From the NCBI RefSeq assembly GCF_014854695.1, contig NZ_CP027557.1:3534001-3598000 (forward strand): a DNA stretch of 64,000 nucleotides, given 5' to 3'. Under the pieces are notes generated by a model, which saw nothing but the letters and a program-made list of their open reading frames with translations, had not been told where the DNA came from and searched no databases. Position numbers and translations under genes: made by a program. The DNA comes from Rhodococcus rhodochrous. GTDB taxonomy: Bacteria; Actinomycetota; Actinomycetes; Mycobacteriales; Mycobacteriaceae. Each line of letters starts with the position of its first letter. Position 1 is the stretch's first letter. Below, in pieces: positions 1 to 8,916 of this stretch.

Positions 1-367
1 CGCCGCCCGCGACGACCGCATCCAGATCCTCGTCGACGGCGCTCCCCGGGTGCTTCGTGTGGGCTGGGCGACCGTGCTCGGAGTCGGCCCGAACGGCGTC
101 TTCCGCATCGCGGGGAGCCCGGGTTCGCCGGAGACCCACCTCGACGGCGTCCCCTGGATGCCTCTCGCCGAGGCCACCCTGCTCGACCACGACGGTGAGT
201 GGGTGCCGCAGCTCTGGCGCGACATGGACACGATGCTCGCGGCGGCTCCCCTCGGCTCGCCCGAACGCGTCCTCGTCCTCGGCCGTCCCGGCGGACCGGA
301 GTTCCGTCCGTCCGAGATCGCACGCATCGGTTACTTCGCGGGCATCGTCGGCACCGTCCTCCGATAG
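1..367 (+). CDS. C-terminal fragment of an unassigned protein (possibly GAF-like)
   Basis: The reading frame is open from the left edge of the window (frame starting at base 2) to a TAG at 365-367, so only the last 121 residues are present and the start lies outside. The fragment contains alternating beta-type stretches, a tract with many Pro and Gly residues, and a C-terminal helix ending in GIVGTVLR. This resembles the last helix of GAF-type sensory domains, but no diagnostic motif is visible and the match is weak. It converges with the LuxR-family gene, with only 24 bases between the two stop codons. No function is claimed. Confidence 0.6.
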   Translation, partial: AARDDRIQILVDGAPRVLRVGWATVLGVGPNGVFRIAGSPGSPETHLDGVPWMPLAEATLLDHDGEWVPQLWRDMDTMLAAAPLGSPERVLVLGRPGGPEFRPSEIARIGYFAGIVGTVLR

Positions 368-391
368 TCCCCCGAGGGCCTGGGACAGGAT

Positions 392-2875
392 TCAGCCGAC
401 GACGAGCCTGCGTGCCTGCGCGATCGCTTCCTCACGCGAATGCACGCCCAGTTTCCGGTAGAGGGAACGCAACTGAGTCTTGACGGTGTTGAGGGTGACG
501 AACTGTTCCTTGGCGATCGTGCTCGCCGTCCCGCCGGCGAGCAATGCGTCGAGGACCGCGCGCTCGCGCGGAGTCAGCCGTACGACGACACGGATCTCGC
601 GGAAGATGCCGTACTCGGCCATCGCCGAGTCGAGATCGATCGGCAGTTCGACACCCAGGGACAGGATGTCGCGCACGGCCGACGGTGGGACACCGACGAA
701 CGGCCGCGTCACTCCTGCATGTTCCGCCAGCACCACGGCCCGCTGGAGATGCCGTCGCGCGTCGGTGCGGCGACCGAGTCGCAGCGCCGCCACCGAGCCG
801 ATCAGGGCGAGTTCCGCACCGACGGCCGGACAGTGCTCACGGGCCGCATCCCCGCGATGCACGATCACCTCGGCACCTCCGGGATCACCGCCGAGCAACC
901 GCAATCGCGCACGGGCCGGAGCCGTGAGGGGATGCGTCGACCCGGCGAGCAACTCGCGCGCCGCGCCGGCCTCCCCGAGCGCGAGGTGCAGATCGGCACG
1001 CGCGGCATCGACCAACAGCGCGGAGATACCGATGAGGCGATGGGAGAAGTGCTGCAACTCCGAATCTATGTACAGCAGGCCGTCGGCGGGCACACCACTC
1101 AGCAACGCCAGTCGACCGCGCGCGTACAGGACGGCCGCCCACAGCTCTTCAGTGTGGCGGGGCGTGCCGAGCTCGGAGAGCGCGCGGAAGGCCGTGCCGG
1201 TGTCGAGCCGGTCGAGTGCCACGAGCGCGGCGGCGGCCAGACCCGCCGTACGGACGAGGACCTCGGCCTCTCCCAGGATCGGCGGATGCCGGCGTTCCTC
1301 CTCGATCCACCGGGTGGCCTCGTGCGTCCGGCCCCGGAGCGCTTCGAGGAGCGCGAGTTTGCCTGCGGCCTCCCGCTCGACGAACACCCCTCGCCCCGCC
1401 GTGTGGGCGTGGCGCAGCATCGTTCCGGCATCGGTGGTGCGTCCGCCGAGGAGGTAGACGGTGCCGAAGTTGAGGTACCTCAGTCCGTGGGCGTGCCGGG
1501 TCGCGGTGTCGAGCGTCTCGAAATCCGGCACGGGTTCGGTGGCCAGGCCGTCGCACACCTCCATCGCCTCGTCGTAGGAACCCTGCATCCGGAGACTTCC
1601 GAGGCGGAGGACCGCTTCGAAGGACTGCGGGAATGTCCACTCCCTCGGCTCTTCCGAGCCGTTCCGGGCACGGGTGATCGTTCGCAGCGATGCGACGGTG
1701 CGATCGTCGGCCGTCATGTCGTCGGGGAGCAACTCGAGCAGCACGACCCCCAGGGAGCGGAGTGATCCGCTCCCGTAGAGTGCCACCCAGTTCTTCTCGA
1801 CGATGCCGATCGCGCACTGCCAGTCGCGCCGCTCCACGGCATGTTCGAGGGCGATGTCCGGACGCGCGCGCTGCAGCCAGTGGTCGATGAGAGCCGACTG
1901 CGCATCCCACAACTCGTCCGGGTATTCCGCGTTGCCCACCCGCAGGAGTGACCTTCGGACGACCTCGGGATAGCACCAACCGGTCTCGTCGTCCGTCGAG
2001 CCGTCGTCCGCCGAGCAGGCCTCGATCAGTCCCGATTCGACCAGTGCGGCAAGGAAGGCGTCGCTGTCGGAGATGTGCGGTAGGGCCGAGATCGACGTCC
2101 GGGTCACCGTGTTCGGTGCGGCGGAGACGAGGACCGAGCGGGAGGACAGTGCCGGTGAGGACTCCGCCGCCACCACATGCATGACGACGAGATCTACTGC
2201 CGAGTCGACGAGGACGTCGAGGGCGTCGGCGCCGTAGGCCCGGTGCGGCTTCTCGGCGCGCAACGTCGCGCACACCGCCGCGACGAACGCGGCTGATCCT
2301 TCGGTCCGGCGGATGATCCACTCGATGGTGCGTTCGTCGCGTGTGAGTCCGAAGAGGCGACACAGTGCAGCGGTCTCGTCCACGGTGAACGCCAGGTCGT
2401 CGGCGCCGACGATCGTCCTGCGCGGGTGTCCGTCGACATGTTCGGTCCACGATCCCGCAGCTCTGCTGGTGGCCACGACCCGCACCTGCGGACCGAGTTG
2501 CAGCAACTGCCCGACCCGGTCCTCGATCGACTCGACCGACCGGACGCCGTCGAGCACGAACATCACCGGTCGGGCGTGCCGGACCAGTACCGAACACACC
2601 GTGTCGAAGGAGCGTTCCGCTGCAACGGGTTCGTCGATTCCGAGGGAGTTGCACAGCGACGACGCCACCGTCGCCCAGTACGTCTCGGGTGTGACATCGT
2701 GCGCGGGTTCGGGAACCACGACGGGCACCATCTCGGGACACGGGTCGGTCGCCAGCCACGTGTTGACGAGTGTCGTCTTGCCCGAGAAGGGACCACCGAC
2801 GAGCACGGCGAGTTCGGAATGTGCAGACAGAACGGAGAACAATCGGCGACGAGACAAGGGCATCGTTCTCGGCAC
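392..2875 (-). CDS. LuxR-family (LAL/MalT-type) ATP-binding transcriptional regulator
   Basis: A large 827-residue regulator. A Walker A motif (GGPFSGKTT) lies near residues 27-35. A long helical middle region follows, as in the STAND/MalT type, and the last 65 or so residues form a LuxR helix-turn-helix (LTPRERAVLDALLAGG ... NTVKTQLRSLYRKLGV). Proteins of this type act as ATP-dependent, ligand-sensing activators; the ligand here is unknown. The frame opens at GTG 2926, but GTG 2875 is preferred because AGGG lies 9 nt upstream and the protein then begins at the conserved stretch before the P-loop (VPRTMPLSRRRLF). A -10-like TAATAT at 2939-2944 fits a short leader. It lies downstream of the glutamate decarboxylase gene in the same direction, separated by a hairpin. 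Control of gad is possible but only inferred from position. Confidence 0.85.
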   Translation of the reverse strand: MPRTMPLSRRRLFSVLSAHSELAVLVGGPFSGKTTLVNTWLATDPCPEMVPVVVPEPAHDVTPETYWATVASSLCNSLGIDEPVAAERSFDTVCSVLVRHARPVMFVLDGVRSVESIEDRVGQLLQLGPQVRVVATSRAAGSWTEHVDGHPRRTIVGADDLAFTVDETAALCRLFGLTRDERTIEWIIRRTEGSAAFVAAVCATLRAEKPHRAYGADALDVLVDSAVDLVVMHVVAAESSPALSSRSVLVSAAPNTVTRTSISALPHISDSDAFLAALVESGLIEACSADDGSTDDETGWCYPEVVRRSLLRVGNAEYPDELWDAQSALIDHWLQRARPDIALEHAVERRDWQCAIGIVEKNWVALYGSGSLRSLGVVLLELLPDDMTADDRTVASLRTITRARNGSEEPREWTFPQSFEAVLRLGSLRMQGSYDEAMEVCDGLATEPVPDFETLDTATRHAHGLRYLNFGTVYLLGGRTTDAGTMLRHAHTAGRGVFVEREAAGKLALLEALRGRTHEATRWIEEERRHPPILGEAEVLVRTAGLAAAALVALDRLDTGTAFRALSELGTPRHTEELWAAVLYARGRLALLSGVPADGLLYIDSELQHFSHRLIGISALLVDAARADLHLALGEAGAARELLAGSTHPLTAPARARLRLLGGDPGGAEVIVHRGDAAREHCPAVGAELALIGSVAALRLGRRTDARRHLQRAVVLAEHAGVTRPFVGVPPSAVRDILSLGVELPIDLDSAMAEYGIFREIRVVVRLTPRERAVLDALLAGGTASTIAKEQFVTLNTVKTQLRSLYRKLGVHSREEAIAQARRLVVG

Positions 2876-2938
2876 GTCCACTATCCCTTTCGCATCCGGG
2901 CAGCATCGTCCCCGAAACGGACTCACAGATATGTGCAG

Positions 2939-2944
2939 ATATTA
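2939..2944 (-). promoter_or_regulatory. Candidate -10 (TAATAT) for the LAL regulator
   Basis: TAATAT on the minus strand predicts a transcription start near 2932, about 57 nt before the chosen GTG. No good -35 hexamer is seen at the usual spacing. That would fit activator dependence and the direct repeats just upstream, but this is inference. Confidence 0.35.
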
Positions 2945-2980
2945 GCAGCCTGCGGGTGAAATGACGGGTTTCACCGGAAT

Positions 2981-3034
2981 TCCGTTCACGCGTCGAGAAT
3001 CACACCGGAGTAATTCCGCACCTCCGTTCACGCG
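2981..3034. repeat. 12-bp direct repeat upstream of the LAL regulator
   Basis: tccgttcacgcg occurs at 2981-2992 and again at 3023-3034, exactly 42 bp apart (four helical turns). Both copies lie upstream of the candidate -10 at 2939-2944, at roughly -55 and -97, where tandem activator sites would be expected. The repeat is seen directly; its role as an operator is inference. Confidence 0.45.
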
Positions 3035-3055
3035 GTCCACGAACGGTTTTCACGC

Positions 3056-3092
3056 CGGCGGGGGAGAAACTCGGTGAGCTTCTCCCCCGCCG
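3056..3092 (-). terminator. Hairpin terminator after gad
   Basis: Perfect 13-bp inverted repeat: arms 3056-3068 and 3080-3092 (cggcgggggagaa and its complement) around an 11-nt loop. It begins 10 bases past the gad stop codon, so transcription leaving gad meets it before the LAL promoter. No U-tract follows, which is common in actinobacteria. Confidence 0.7.
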
Positions 3093-3101
3093 TGACATCG
3101 T

Positions 3102-4481
3102 TCAGTGTGCGAATGCCTGGTCGGTGTGGCCGCGGCCGACCCCCTTACGGAGATATTCGACGACCTCGGCGATGTCCTTGCCGAGCTTGTACGCGAGATC
3201 GCGACTGAATCCCTCACGGAGCACGATGCGCAACACCGCAATGTCCTCGGCGTCGGCCGGCATCGTGTAGGCGGGAACCTGGAATCCGCGGGCCCGCAGT
3301 TCGTGGGAGATGTCGAAGACCGTGTATCCCGGATCTCCCACCACCCGGAAGGACAGCACCGGGATCGCCGAACCGTCGGTGATGATCTCCATGTCGTCGA
3401 TCTCGGAGATCATCTGCGACAACATCAGTGCGGTGTCGCGGAGGGACTCCATGATCTGGGTGTACCCGGCGACGCCGAGACGGATGAAGTTGTAGTACTG
3501 CCCGACCACCTGATTACCCGAGCGCGAGAAGTTCAGGGTGAAGGTCGGCATGTCGCCGCCGAGGTAGTTGACCCGGAAGACCAGATCCTCGGGCAGGTGT
3601 TCCTTCGACCGCCACACCACGAAGCCGATGCCCGGATAGGTCATGCCGTACTTGTGGCCACTGACGTTGATGGATACCACGCGCGGTACTCGGAAGTCCC
3701 ATTCGAGTTCCGGATGGAGGAACGGGACGACGAATCCACCGCTGGCGGCGTCGACGTGCAGGGGCACATCGGGACCACCGGAACCGGCGAGTTCGTCGAG
3801 CACCGCCGCGATCTCCGCGACGGGTTCGAGTTCACCGGTGAAGGTCGTGCCGAGGATCGCGACCACCCCGATGGTGTTCTCATCGACCGCGTCGCGGACC
3901 TGTTCCGGGGTGATGACGTAGCGGCCGGGCTCCATCGGCAGGTACTTCGGTTCGACATCGAAGTAGCGGCAGAACTTCTCCCATACCACCTGAACATTGC
4001 TGCCGAGCACGAGGTTCGGTTTGGTCGCATCCTTGCCGGCCGCCTGCCGTGCCTGACGCCAGCGCCACTTGAGAGCGAGACCGGCCAGCATCACGGCCTC
4101 GGACGATCCGACCGTCGAGACACCCGTCGCCGAGGCGGGATCGGAGGGAGACAGATCCTCGGCGTGGAACAGTGCCGCCACCATGTTGACGCACCGGGTC
4201 TCGATCTCCGCCGTCGCCGGGTACTCGTCCTTGTCGATCATGTTCTTGTCGAACGTCTCCGCCATCAGGCGATCGGCCTGCGGATCCATCCACGTGGTGA
4301 CGAAGGTGGCCAGGTTGAGCCGTGAGCTGCCGTCGAGCATCAGCTCGTCGTGGATGAACCGGTACGCCGCTTCGGGTTCGGTTTCCGACTTCGGGAGTCT
4401 CAGAGCGGGAATCGGGTCGGTACCGAGCCGGCCCGTGTAGGCGGGTGCGAGTGTCTCGCTCGGAGCGGTGGGATCTGACAT
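3102..4481 (-). CDS. gad: Glutamate decarboxylase
   Basis: PLP enzyme converting glutamate to GABA and CO2 with uptake of a proton; usually linked to acid resistance or GABA metabolism. The 459-residue length is close to that of bacterial GadA/GadB. Family marks are HVDAASGGF (cofactor pocket) and SGHKYG, whose Lys277 should form the PLP Schiff base. It starts at ATG 4481, because GGAGG at 4487-4491 sits 5 bases upstream; an in-frame extension to 4511 lacks such a site. No glutamate/GABA antiporter gene is adjacent, so the full acid-resistance pair is not present here. It is followed by a strong hairpin and then the LAL regulator. The upstream gene (YhgE/Pip) lies 69 bp away in the same direction. 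Confidence 0.93.
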   Translation of the reverse strand: MSDPTAPSETLAPAYTGRLGTDPIPALRLPKSETEPEAAYRFIHDELMLDGSSRLNLATFVTTWMDPQADRLMAETFDKNMIDKDEYPATAEIETRCVNMVAALFHAEDLSPSDPASATGVSTVGSSEAVMLAGLALKWRWRQARQAAGKDATKPNLVLGSNVQVVWEKFCRYFDVEPKYLPMEPGRYVITPEQVRDAVDENTIGVVAILGTTFTGELEPVAEIAAVLDELAGSGGPDVPLHVDAASGGFVVPFLHPELEWDFRVPRVVSINVSGHKYGMTYPGIGFVVWRSKEHLPEDLVFRVNYLGGDMPTFTLNFSRSGNQVVGQYYNFIRLGVAGYTQIMESLRDTALMLSQMISEIDDMEIITDGSAIPVLSFRVVGDPGYTVFDISHELRARGFQVPAYTMPADAEDIAVLRIVLREGFSRDLAYKLGKDIAEVVEYLRKGVGRGHTDQAFAH

Positions 4482-4550
4482 GGCTACCTCCATTTTTCGC
4501 GCATCGAACACTCGTCCGATCCGGTGGACGTCGGGGTATTCGGGCGGTCC

Positions 4551-6536
4551 TCACACCTCGATCGGCGGGTACAGCCTCTCCATCGTGTAGCGGCGGTTGC
4601 GCCGGACCGACAGGGCACTCAGGGTCAACGATACGAGCAGGATTCCGGCCAGGACAGCGATTGCGGTCCACAATCGCGAATCGATGTTCTCGGCGACGGT
4701 GAGCTGCCGCAGACCGTTGACGGTGTAGGTCATCGGGTCGAACGGGTGGATGTACTGGAACGGCTTCGCGGTGGTCGGCACGGGGTAGATACCGCCGGCC
4801 GAGACCAGTTGCAGCATCAGGAAGGCCAAGGTCACCACCCGACCGACGGCGACGCCGAAGATCGCGTTGAATGCCTGGATCATGGCCAGATACGTCGCGG
4901 AGATCAACATCAGGAACAGGATCGTCCCCACCACGTGCTTCACGTCCAGTCCGACGCCGAAATGGACGACCGTGTACATCACGACCACCTGCAGGATGCC
5001 CACCAGCAGAGCCGGCCAGTACGACGCGAGGACCGTGCGGTAGGCACCGAGTCCCGCGACGGTGGGCCGCGACTGCAACGGGGTGAGCAGCATCCAGGTG
5101 ATGATGCCGCCGACGAACAGGGCGAGCGACAGGAAGAACGGGGCGAAACCGGTACCGAAGGTGGGTGCCTCGTTCGTGTAGTTCTGTTGCAGAGCAACCG
5201 GAGTCGACAACGTCTCGGCGGTGGCGGTGCGTTGTTCGTCCGTCCAGCTCGGCACCTGGGTGGCACCCTGGCTCAAGGCCTGCGCGAGTTCTTGCGAACC
5301 CGACTGCAACTCGACCATCCCCGAGGACAGCTCTCCTGCTCCGTCGGCCAACTGGACACTGCCGTCGGTGAGTTGGACGAGACCGGAGTTCAGCGTGGCG
5401 GCACCGGAGCTCAGTTCGTCGACACCGCTGCGGAGTCGGTTCACCTCCGCCGCCAGTCCCCCGTTCGACAACGTCGCCAGGGCTCCCTGCAGCGGACTGT
5501 TCGGGTTGCCGAGTTGATACTCGAGTTGTTCGGCGTCTGCCTGCAGACGCATGATCTCAGCGCGTAGGGCGTCGGCATCGGAGGCCGCCTGTTGCGCCGT
5601 CAGCGGTGTCAACGCGGTGATCGCCTGCTGCACGACCGGATCGGAGCTCCGGTTCAGGATGTCGACGACCTGCTGTACGGCCTGGTTCACCGTCGACTGC
5701 GTGGTCTGCGGTACCCGCGATTCGAGGGCGTCGAGCGAGGCCCGCAGCTCCGCCGCCTGTCCGGCGACACCCGAGAGGGCACCGCTGTCGAGCGCGCTGA
5801 GCAGCGGACCCGCCACGCCGTCGATCGCGGTCGCGAGTTCGTTCGCGCCGGCGGCGAGCTGCGCCGACCCGTCTCGCGCCGTGACCATGTTCGTCGCGAG
5901 CTCCTGCGATCCCGAGGCGAGCTGGTCCGCGCCGCTCTTGGCCGTGTCGATGCCGTCGGCGAGCTGCCCGGCACCGTCGGCGGCCTGCTTCAGACCCGAG
6001 CCTGCGCTCTCGAGACCGGTGAGCACGGTCCCGACACCTTGGGCACCGATCGTGGAGTTCACCTGTCCGATCACCTGTTCGGACGCGTCCTGCCCGATGA
6101 TCGTCGCGAGATAGTTGTTCGCATCGTTGAAAGTGAAGACCAGATTCGCCTTCTCCGGGTTGTCGCCGTTGGGGGATTCGACCGCTTCGGTGAAATTCTC
6201 CGGAATCGTGATGGTGTAGTAGTACTTTCCGTCGGCCAGACCCGCGACGGCGTCCTCTTCCGACACCTCCGCCAGATCGAGCTGGCCGGATGCGATGAGG
6301 GACTTCACGACCTGATCGCCGGCGTCGACCTGTTCCCCCGTCGACGAACGACCGGTGTCGTTGTTGACGATCGCCGCGGGAATCTTGTTCACCGCACCGA
6401 ACGGGTTCCAGAAGGCCCACAGGTACATGGCGCCGTACAGCAATGGCATGAGAATGATCGTCGCGATCGCGATGCGCGGCATCGTGCCGCGGAAATATCG
6501 CTTCGAGTCGCTACCGAGAGAGACGCCTGCGAGCAC
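4551..6536 (-). CDS. YhgE/Pip-family membrane protein
   Basis: A 661-residue protein with the typical Pip/YhgE layout: one N-terminal membrane segment (about residues 24-48), an extracellular region that begins with the family mark AIVNNDTG, and about five C-terminal membrane segments of ABC-2 type (about residues 470-650). The extracellular part (about residues 170-430) contains many short repeats of the type LxxGAxxLxxG (SGADQLASG, QLADGAGEL), likely forming an extended helical rod. Family members are linked to export or phage-receptor roles and to type VII-like secretion in some Gram-positives; the substrate here is unknown. GTG 6536 follows the stop of the upstream ATPase-like gene by 3 bases with AGAGGAAG ahead, so the two genes are co-expressed. 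Confidence 0.85.
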   Translation of the reverse strand: MLAGVSLGSDSKRYFRGTMPRIAIATIILMPLLYGAMYLWAFWNPFGAVNKIPAAIVNNDTGRSSTGEQVDAGDQVVKSLIASGQLDLAEVSEEDAVAGLADGKYYYTITIPENFTEAVESPNGDNPEKANLVFTFNDANNYLATIIGQDASEQVIGQVNSTIGAQGVGTVLTGLESAGSGLKQAADGAGQLADGIDTAKSGADQLASGSQELATNMVTARDGSAQLAAGANELATAIDGVAGPLLSALDSGALSGVAGQAAELRASLDALESRVPQTTQSTVNQAVQQVVDILNRSSDPVVQQAITALTPLTAQQAASDADALRAEIMRLQADAEQLEYQLGNPNSPLQGALATLSNGGLAAEVNRLRSGVDELSSGAATLNSGLVQLTDGSVQLADGAGELSSGMVELQSGSQELAQALSQGATQVPSWTDEQRTATAETLSTPVALQQNYTNEAPTFGTGFAPFFLSLALFVGGIITWMLLTPLQSRPTVAGLGAYRTVLASYWPALLVGILQVVVMYTVVHFGVGLDVKHVVGTILFLMLISATYLAMIQAFNAIFGVAVGRVVTLAFLMLQLVSAGGIYPVPTTAKPFQYIHPFDPMTYTVNGLRQLTVAENIDSRLWTAIAVLAGILLVSLTLSALSVRRNRRYTMERLYPPIEV

Positions 6537-6539
6537 TCG

Positions 6540-7415
6540 TCACTTCCTCTTCGTCAGGACGCCGATGTCACCGGGTCCGAGCAGATCGTGCATGTCCACC
6601 ACGGCTCGCACCCGGACACCGGGTTCGACGGGGTTCACGTCGCCGATGATCACCGACTGGTTCTCGCCGAGTGCGACGAGCCGGTCGAGCAGGGTGGCAC
6701 GCTCGACGTCGTCGGCGATCCGATCGATCCGGCCGACCACCAGCAATGGGGGACGCCGGGTGTTCGCCACCGAGATCCGCAGGAGCAACTGTTGGAGTTC
6801 GGGAAGATCGTCGACGAACGCCTCGAGCGGTGGCAGCGGTACGTCGCCGAAGATCTCCTCGCACATCTCGGCGACACCGTCCTCACGGACCCGCGGAACG
6901 AACCGGTACCAGGGGGAATCCCACCGCTTCTGCTCGGTGACGAGATCGCGCACGGTGACCGATGGGCGTACCTCGTCGAGTTCGTTCATGCAGGCGATCG
7001 CCGACCGCGCGATGATCTTCTGCGGTCTGTCCTCGCCGAGAACCGTCAGCGATCCTCGGGTCAGTCGCATCCGTCCGCACAGAGCCATGAGCAGAGCGGT
7101 CCGCGCAGCACCGGCCTGCGCGGCCAGAACCGTCACTCCCCCGGCGTCGAGGTCCAGGTCGAGGGGGCCGAAGACATGACCCCACGGTCCGTGGAGTTCG
7201 ATCCCGCGCGCCGACACGAGTGTGCCCGGCGTCTGCCGTGCGGTTGCCCGCTGCACGACCGGAGTGCCGTACGGCGGAGTCTCGAGATCATCCGGTTCGG
7301 CTGCGCCCACCGGTGTTCCGCCGTAGTTTCCGTCCGCGACGAAAGGATCCTCGAGTTGCTCGTCCGACAACTCGTCCCATGCCTCTGCGTCGCTGTGCTG
7401 TCCGTAATGAGTCAC
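6540..7415 (-). CDS. Degenerate ABC-type ATPase subunit paired with YhgE/Pip protein
   Basis: A 291-residue protein. After a roughly 65-residue acidic N-terminal tail it follows the fold order of an ABC ATP-binding domain (GPLDLDLDAGGVTVLAA ... GSLTVLGE). The active-site motifs are eroded. The Walker A position (about 98-107) reads AAQAGAARTA, with Arg in place of the catalytic Lys. The signature region (about 204-210) is LPELQQL rather than LSGGQ. The Walker B strand (about 224-231) is LLVVGRID, with Gly where the Mg-binding Asp is expected. ATP hydrolysis is therefore doubtful, and a scaffold or regulatory role is more likely. It sits 58 bp after the amidohydrolase gene and 3 bp before the YhgE/Pip gene. 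GTG 7415 is the start; the region just upstream has no strong Shine-Dalgarno sequence. Confidence 0.75.
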   Translation of the reverse strand: MTHYGQHSDAEAWDELSDEQLEDPFVADGNYGGTPVGAAEPDDLETPPYGTPVVQRATARQTPGTLVSARGIELHGPWGHVFGPLDLDLDAGGVTVLAAQAGAARTALLMALCGRMRLTRGSLTVLGEDRPQKIIARSAIACMNELDEVRPSVTVRDLVTEQKRWDSPWYRFVPRVREDGVAEMCEEIFGDVPLPPLEAFVDDLPELQQLLLRISVANTRRPPLLVVGRIDRIADDVERATLLDRLVALGENQSVIIGDVNPVEPGVRVRAVVDMHDLLGPGDIGVLTKRK

Positions 7416-7473
7416 CGACCGTCCTTGCGCCGAGCGAGTGGGGCGTGGTGCCGTGTCCGATGCGCCGCCACGG

Positions 7474-8754
7474 TCACAGGCTGTTCTTGACGACGTGACC
7501 GTTCTTCACGATGACCGACAGGTTCTTTGCCGGATCGGCGATCAGACTCAGATCCTCGAGCGGGTTGCCGTCGACGAGGAGCACGTCCGCCCAGGCGCCC
7601 TTGTCGATCACACCCCATCGGGCCTGACGGTAGGGATCGCGTTCGCCTGCGAGCCGGAACAGTTCGGCGTTGCCGGAGGTGAGCATCCTCAGCGCGTCGA
7701 GGTTGCTGTAGTGGTCGCCGAGCCGCGCGGCCATCTCGCTCTGGCGCGGCGCGATCTGCGGTTCGAGCAGCAGATCGGTTCCCCAGGCCGTCTTCACACC
7801 GTGCTTCTGTGCCCACTCGTAGACCTGGTCGGTGCCGGTGCAGATCTGCTTGTCCTTCTCCGCACGATCCGGATCGGGATAGTGGTGGTCGCCGAGCGCG
7901 AAGGGCTGCATCGACAACCACACCTCCTTCTCCGCGAGCAGTGCGACGGTCTCCTCGTCGGCGAGATGGCCGTGCTCGATCGACTTCACCCCGGCCGCGA
8001 CCGCGCGGCGGATGCCGGTGACGTTGTAGACGTGGGTGGCCACGTAGGTGCCGTAGTCGGATGCGGCCTGGACGGCGGCCCGCAGTTCCCTGTCGATGAA
8101 CTGGACGGTGTACAGCGGGTCGTACATGGACGCCGCTCCGCCGCCGACCATCAGTTTGATCTGCGATGCACCCTTCTTGAGTTGCTCGCGCACGGCTGCG
8201 AGGACCCGGTCCTCACCGTCCGCGACCCGCATGAAGCCGATCTGTTCGGCCCGGGCCTGATTTCCGCCGAGGGCGGTGGGGCATTCGTAGACGAAGCCGA
8301 AGTCGCCGTGCCCGGAGGTCTGCGAGATCGCGGCCTGGGACGGGTAGATGCGGGGTCCGTCGAACAGTCCCCGGTCGATCACCGATTTGATGCTGCCGGT
8401 GTCGCCGGCCATGTCGCGGACGGCGGTGAAGCCGCGCAGCAGCATGTTGCGGGCCTCGGCGAGGCCGTTGAGCGCGATGTGCGCTTCGCTGCCCATCACC
8501 ATGTCGATGTAGGAGTTCGCGTTGCCGACGAGGTGGACGTGCGCGTCGGACATGCCGGGCATGAGGACCCGTCCGCCGCCGTCGATCACGTCGGTTTCGC
8601 GGCCGGGTTCGTCGCCGATCGGCGATTCGGATACGGCGACGATGCGGTCTCCGTCGATCAGTACGTCGCCGGTGACGAGCTCTCCGGAAATTCCGTCGAA
8701 AACTCGCACATTACGAAAAAGAATTCGATGAGGGGACTTGCCGGTTTCCGTCAT
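7474..8754 (-). CDS. Metal-dependent amidohydrolase
   Basis: A 426-residue member of the imidazolonepropionase/Xaa-Pro dipeptidase (prolidase-like) branch of the amidohydrolase superfamily, probably cytosolic. The first metal site DAHVHL follows the opening beta-sandwich (VDGDRI-type strands, PGMSDAHVHL). Further ligand candidates are a Lys in the IKLMVGGG strand, THVYN, IEHGHL and the Asp of WGTDLLLEP near the end of the barrel. The substrate cannot be deduced. ATG 8754 is chosen; the open frame runs to 8820 but the added 22 residues are atypical. A TAGCGT element ends 7 nt before the ATG, so the mRNA may be leaderless. It is divergent from a small membrane protein gene, with a perfect palindrome between them. 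Confidence 0.85.
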   Translation of the reverse strand: MTETGKSPHRILFRNVRVFDGISGELVTGDVLIDGDRIVAVSESPIGDEPGRETDVIDGGGRVLMPGMSDAHVHLVGNANSYIDMVMGSEAHIALNGLAEARNMLLRGFTAVRDMAGDTGSIKSVIDRGLFDGPRIYPSQAAISQTSGHGDFGFVYECPTALGGNQARAEQIGFMRVADGEDRVLAAVREQLKKGASQIKLMVGGGAASMYDPLYTVQFIDRELRAAVQAASDYGTYVATHVYNVTGIRRAVAAGVKSIEHGHLADEETVALLAEKEVWLSMQPFALGDHHYPDPDRAEKDKQICTGTDQVYEWAQKHGVKTAWGTDLLLEPQIAPRQSEMAARLGDHYSNLDALRMLTSGNAELFRLAGERDPYRQARWGVIDKGAWADVLLVDGNPLEDLSLIADPAKNLSVIVKNGHVVKNSL

Positions 8755-8863
8755 GGCTGGGACGCTAACGCGCATCGAACACGACTTCCGACCAACCGAA
8801 AGGATCCCGAACCAATTCACCCCACCCGTTCACCCTTTTTCGAAAAAACATTCTGAACAGCAC

Positions 8864-8879
8864 CTATCCGATCGGATAG
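8864..8879. promoter_or_regulatory. 16-bp perfect palindrome, TetR-type operator candidate
   Basis: ctatccgatcggatag is perfectly self-complementary and lies in the 174-bp divergent spacer between the amidohydrolase and the membrane protein gene, about 38 bp ahead of the TATACT promoter element. The length and form are typical of TetR-family operators. No TetR gene is adjacent; the nearest in the window is near 58.5 kb and has a different palindrome upstream. A second AT-rich palindrome (tttttcgaaaaa, 8836-8847) is close by. Confidence 0.5.
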
Positions 8880-8916
8880 CTTTTTCCGAAAACGCACAAA
8901 TTTCCGATCTCCGACT

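Noticed and set aside
5592-7490. 632-residue open frame on the plus strand
   Set aside because: It is antisense to the YhgE/Pip and ABC-like genes and shows no motif.
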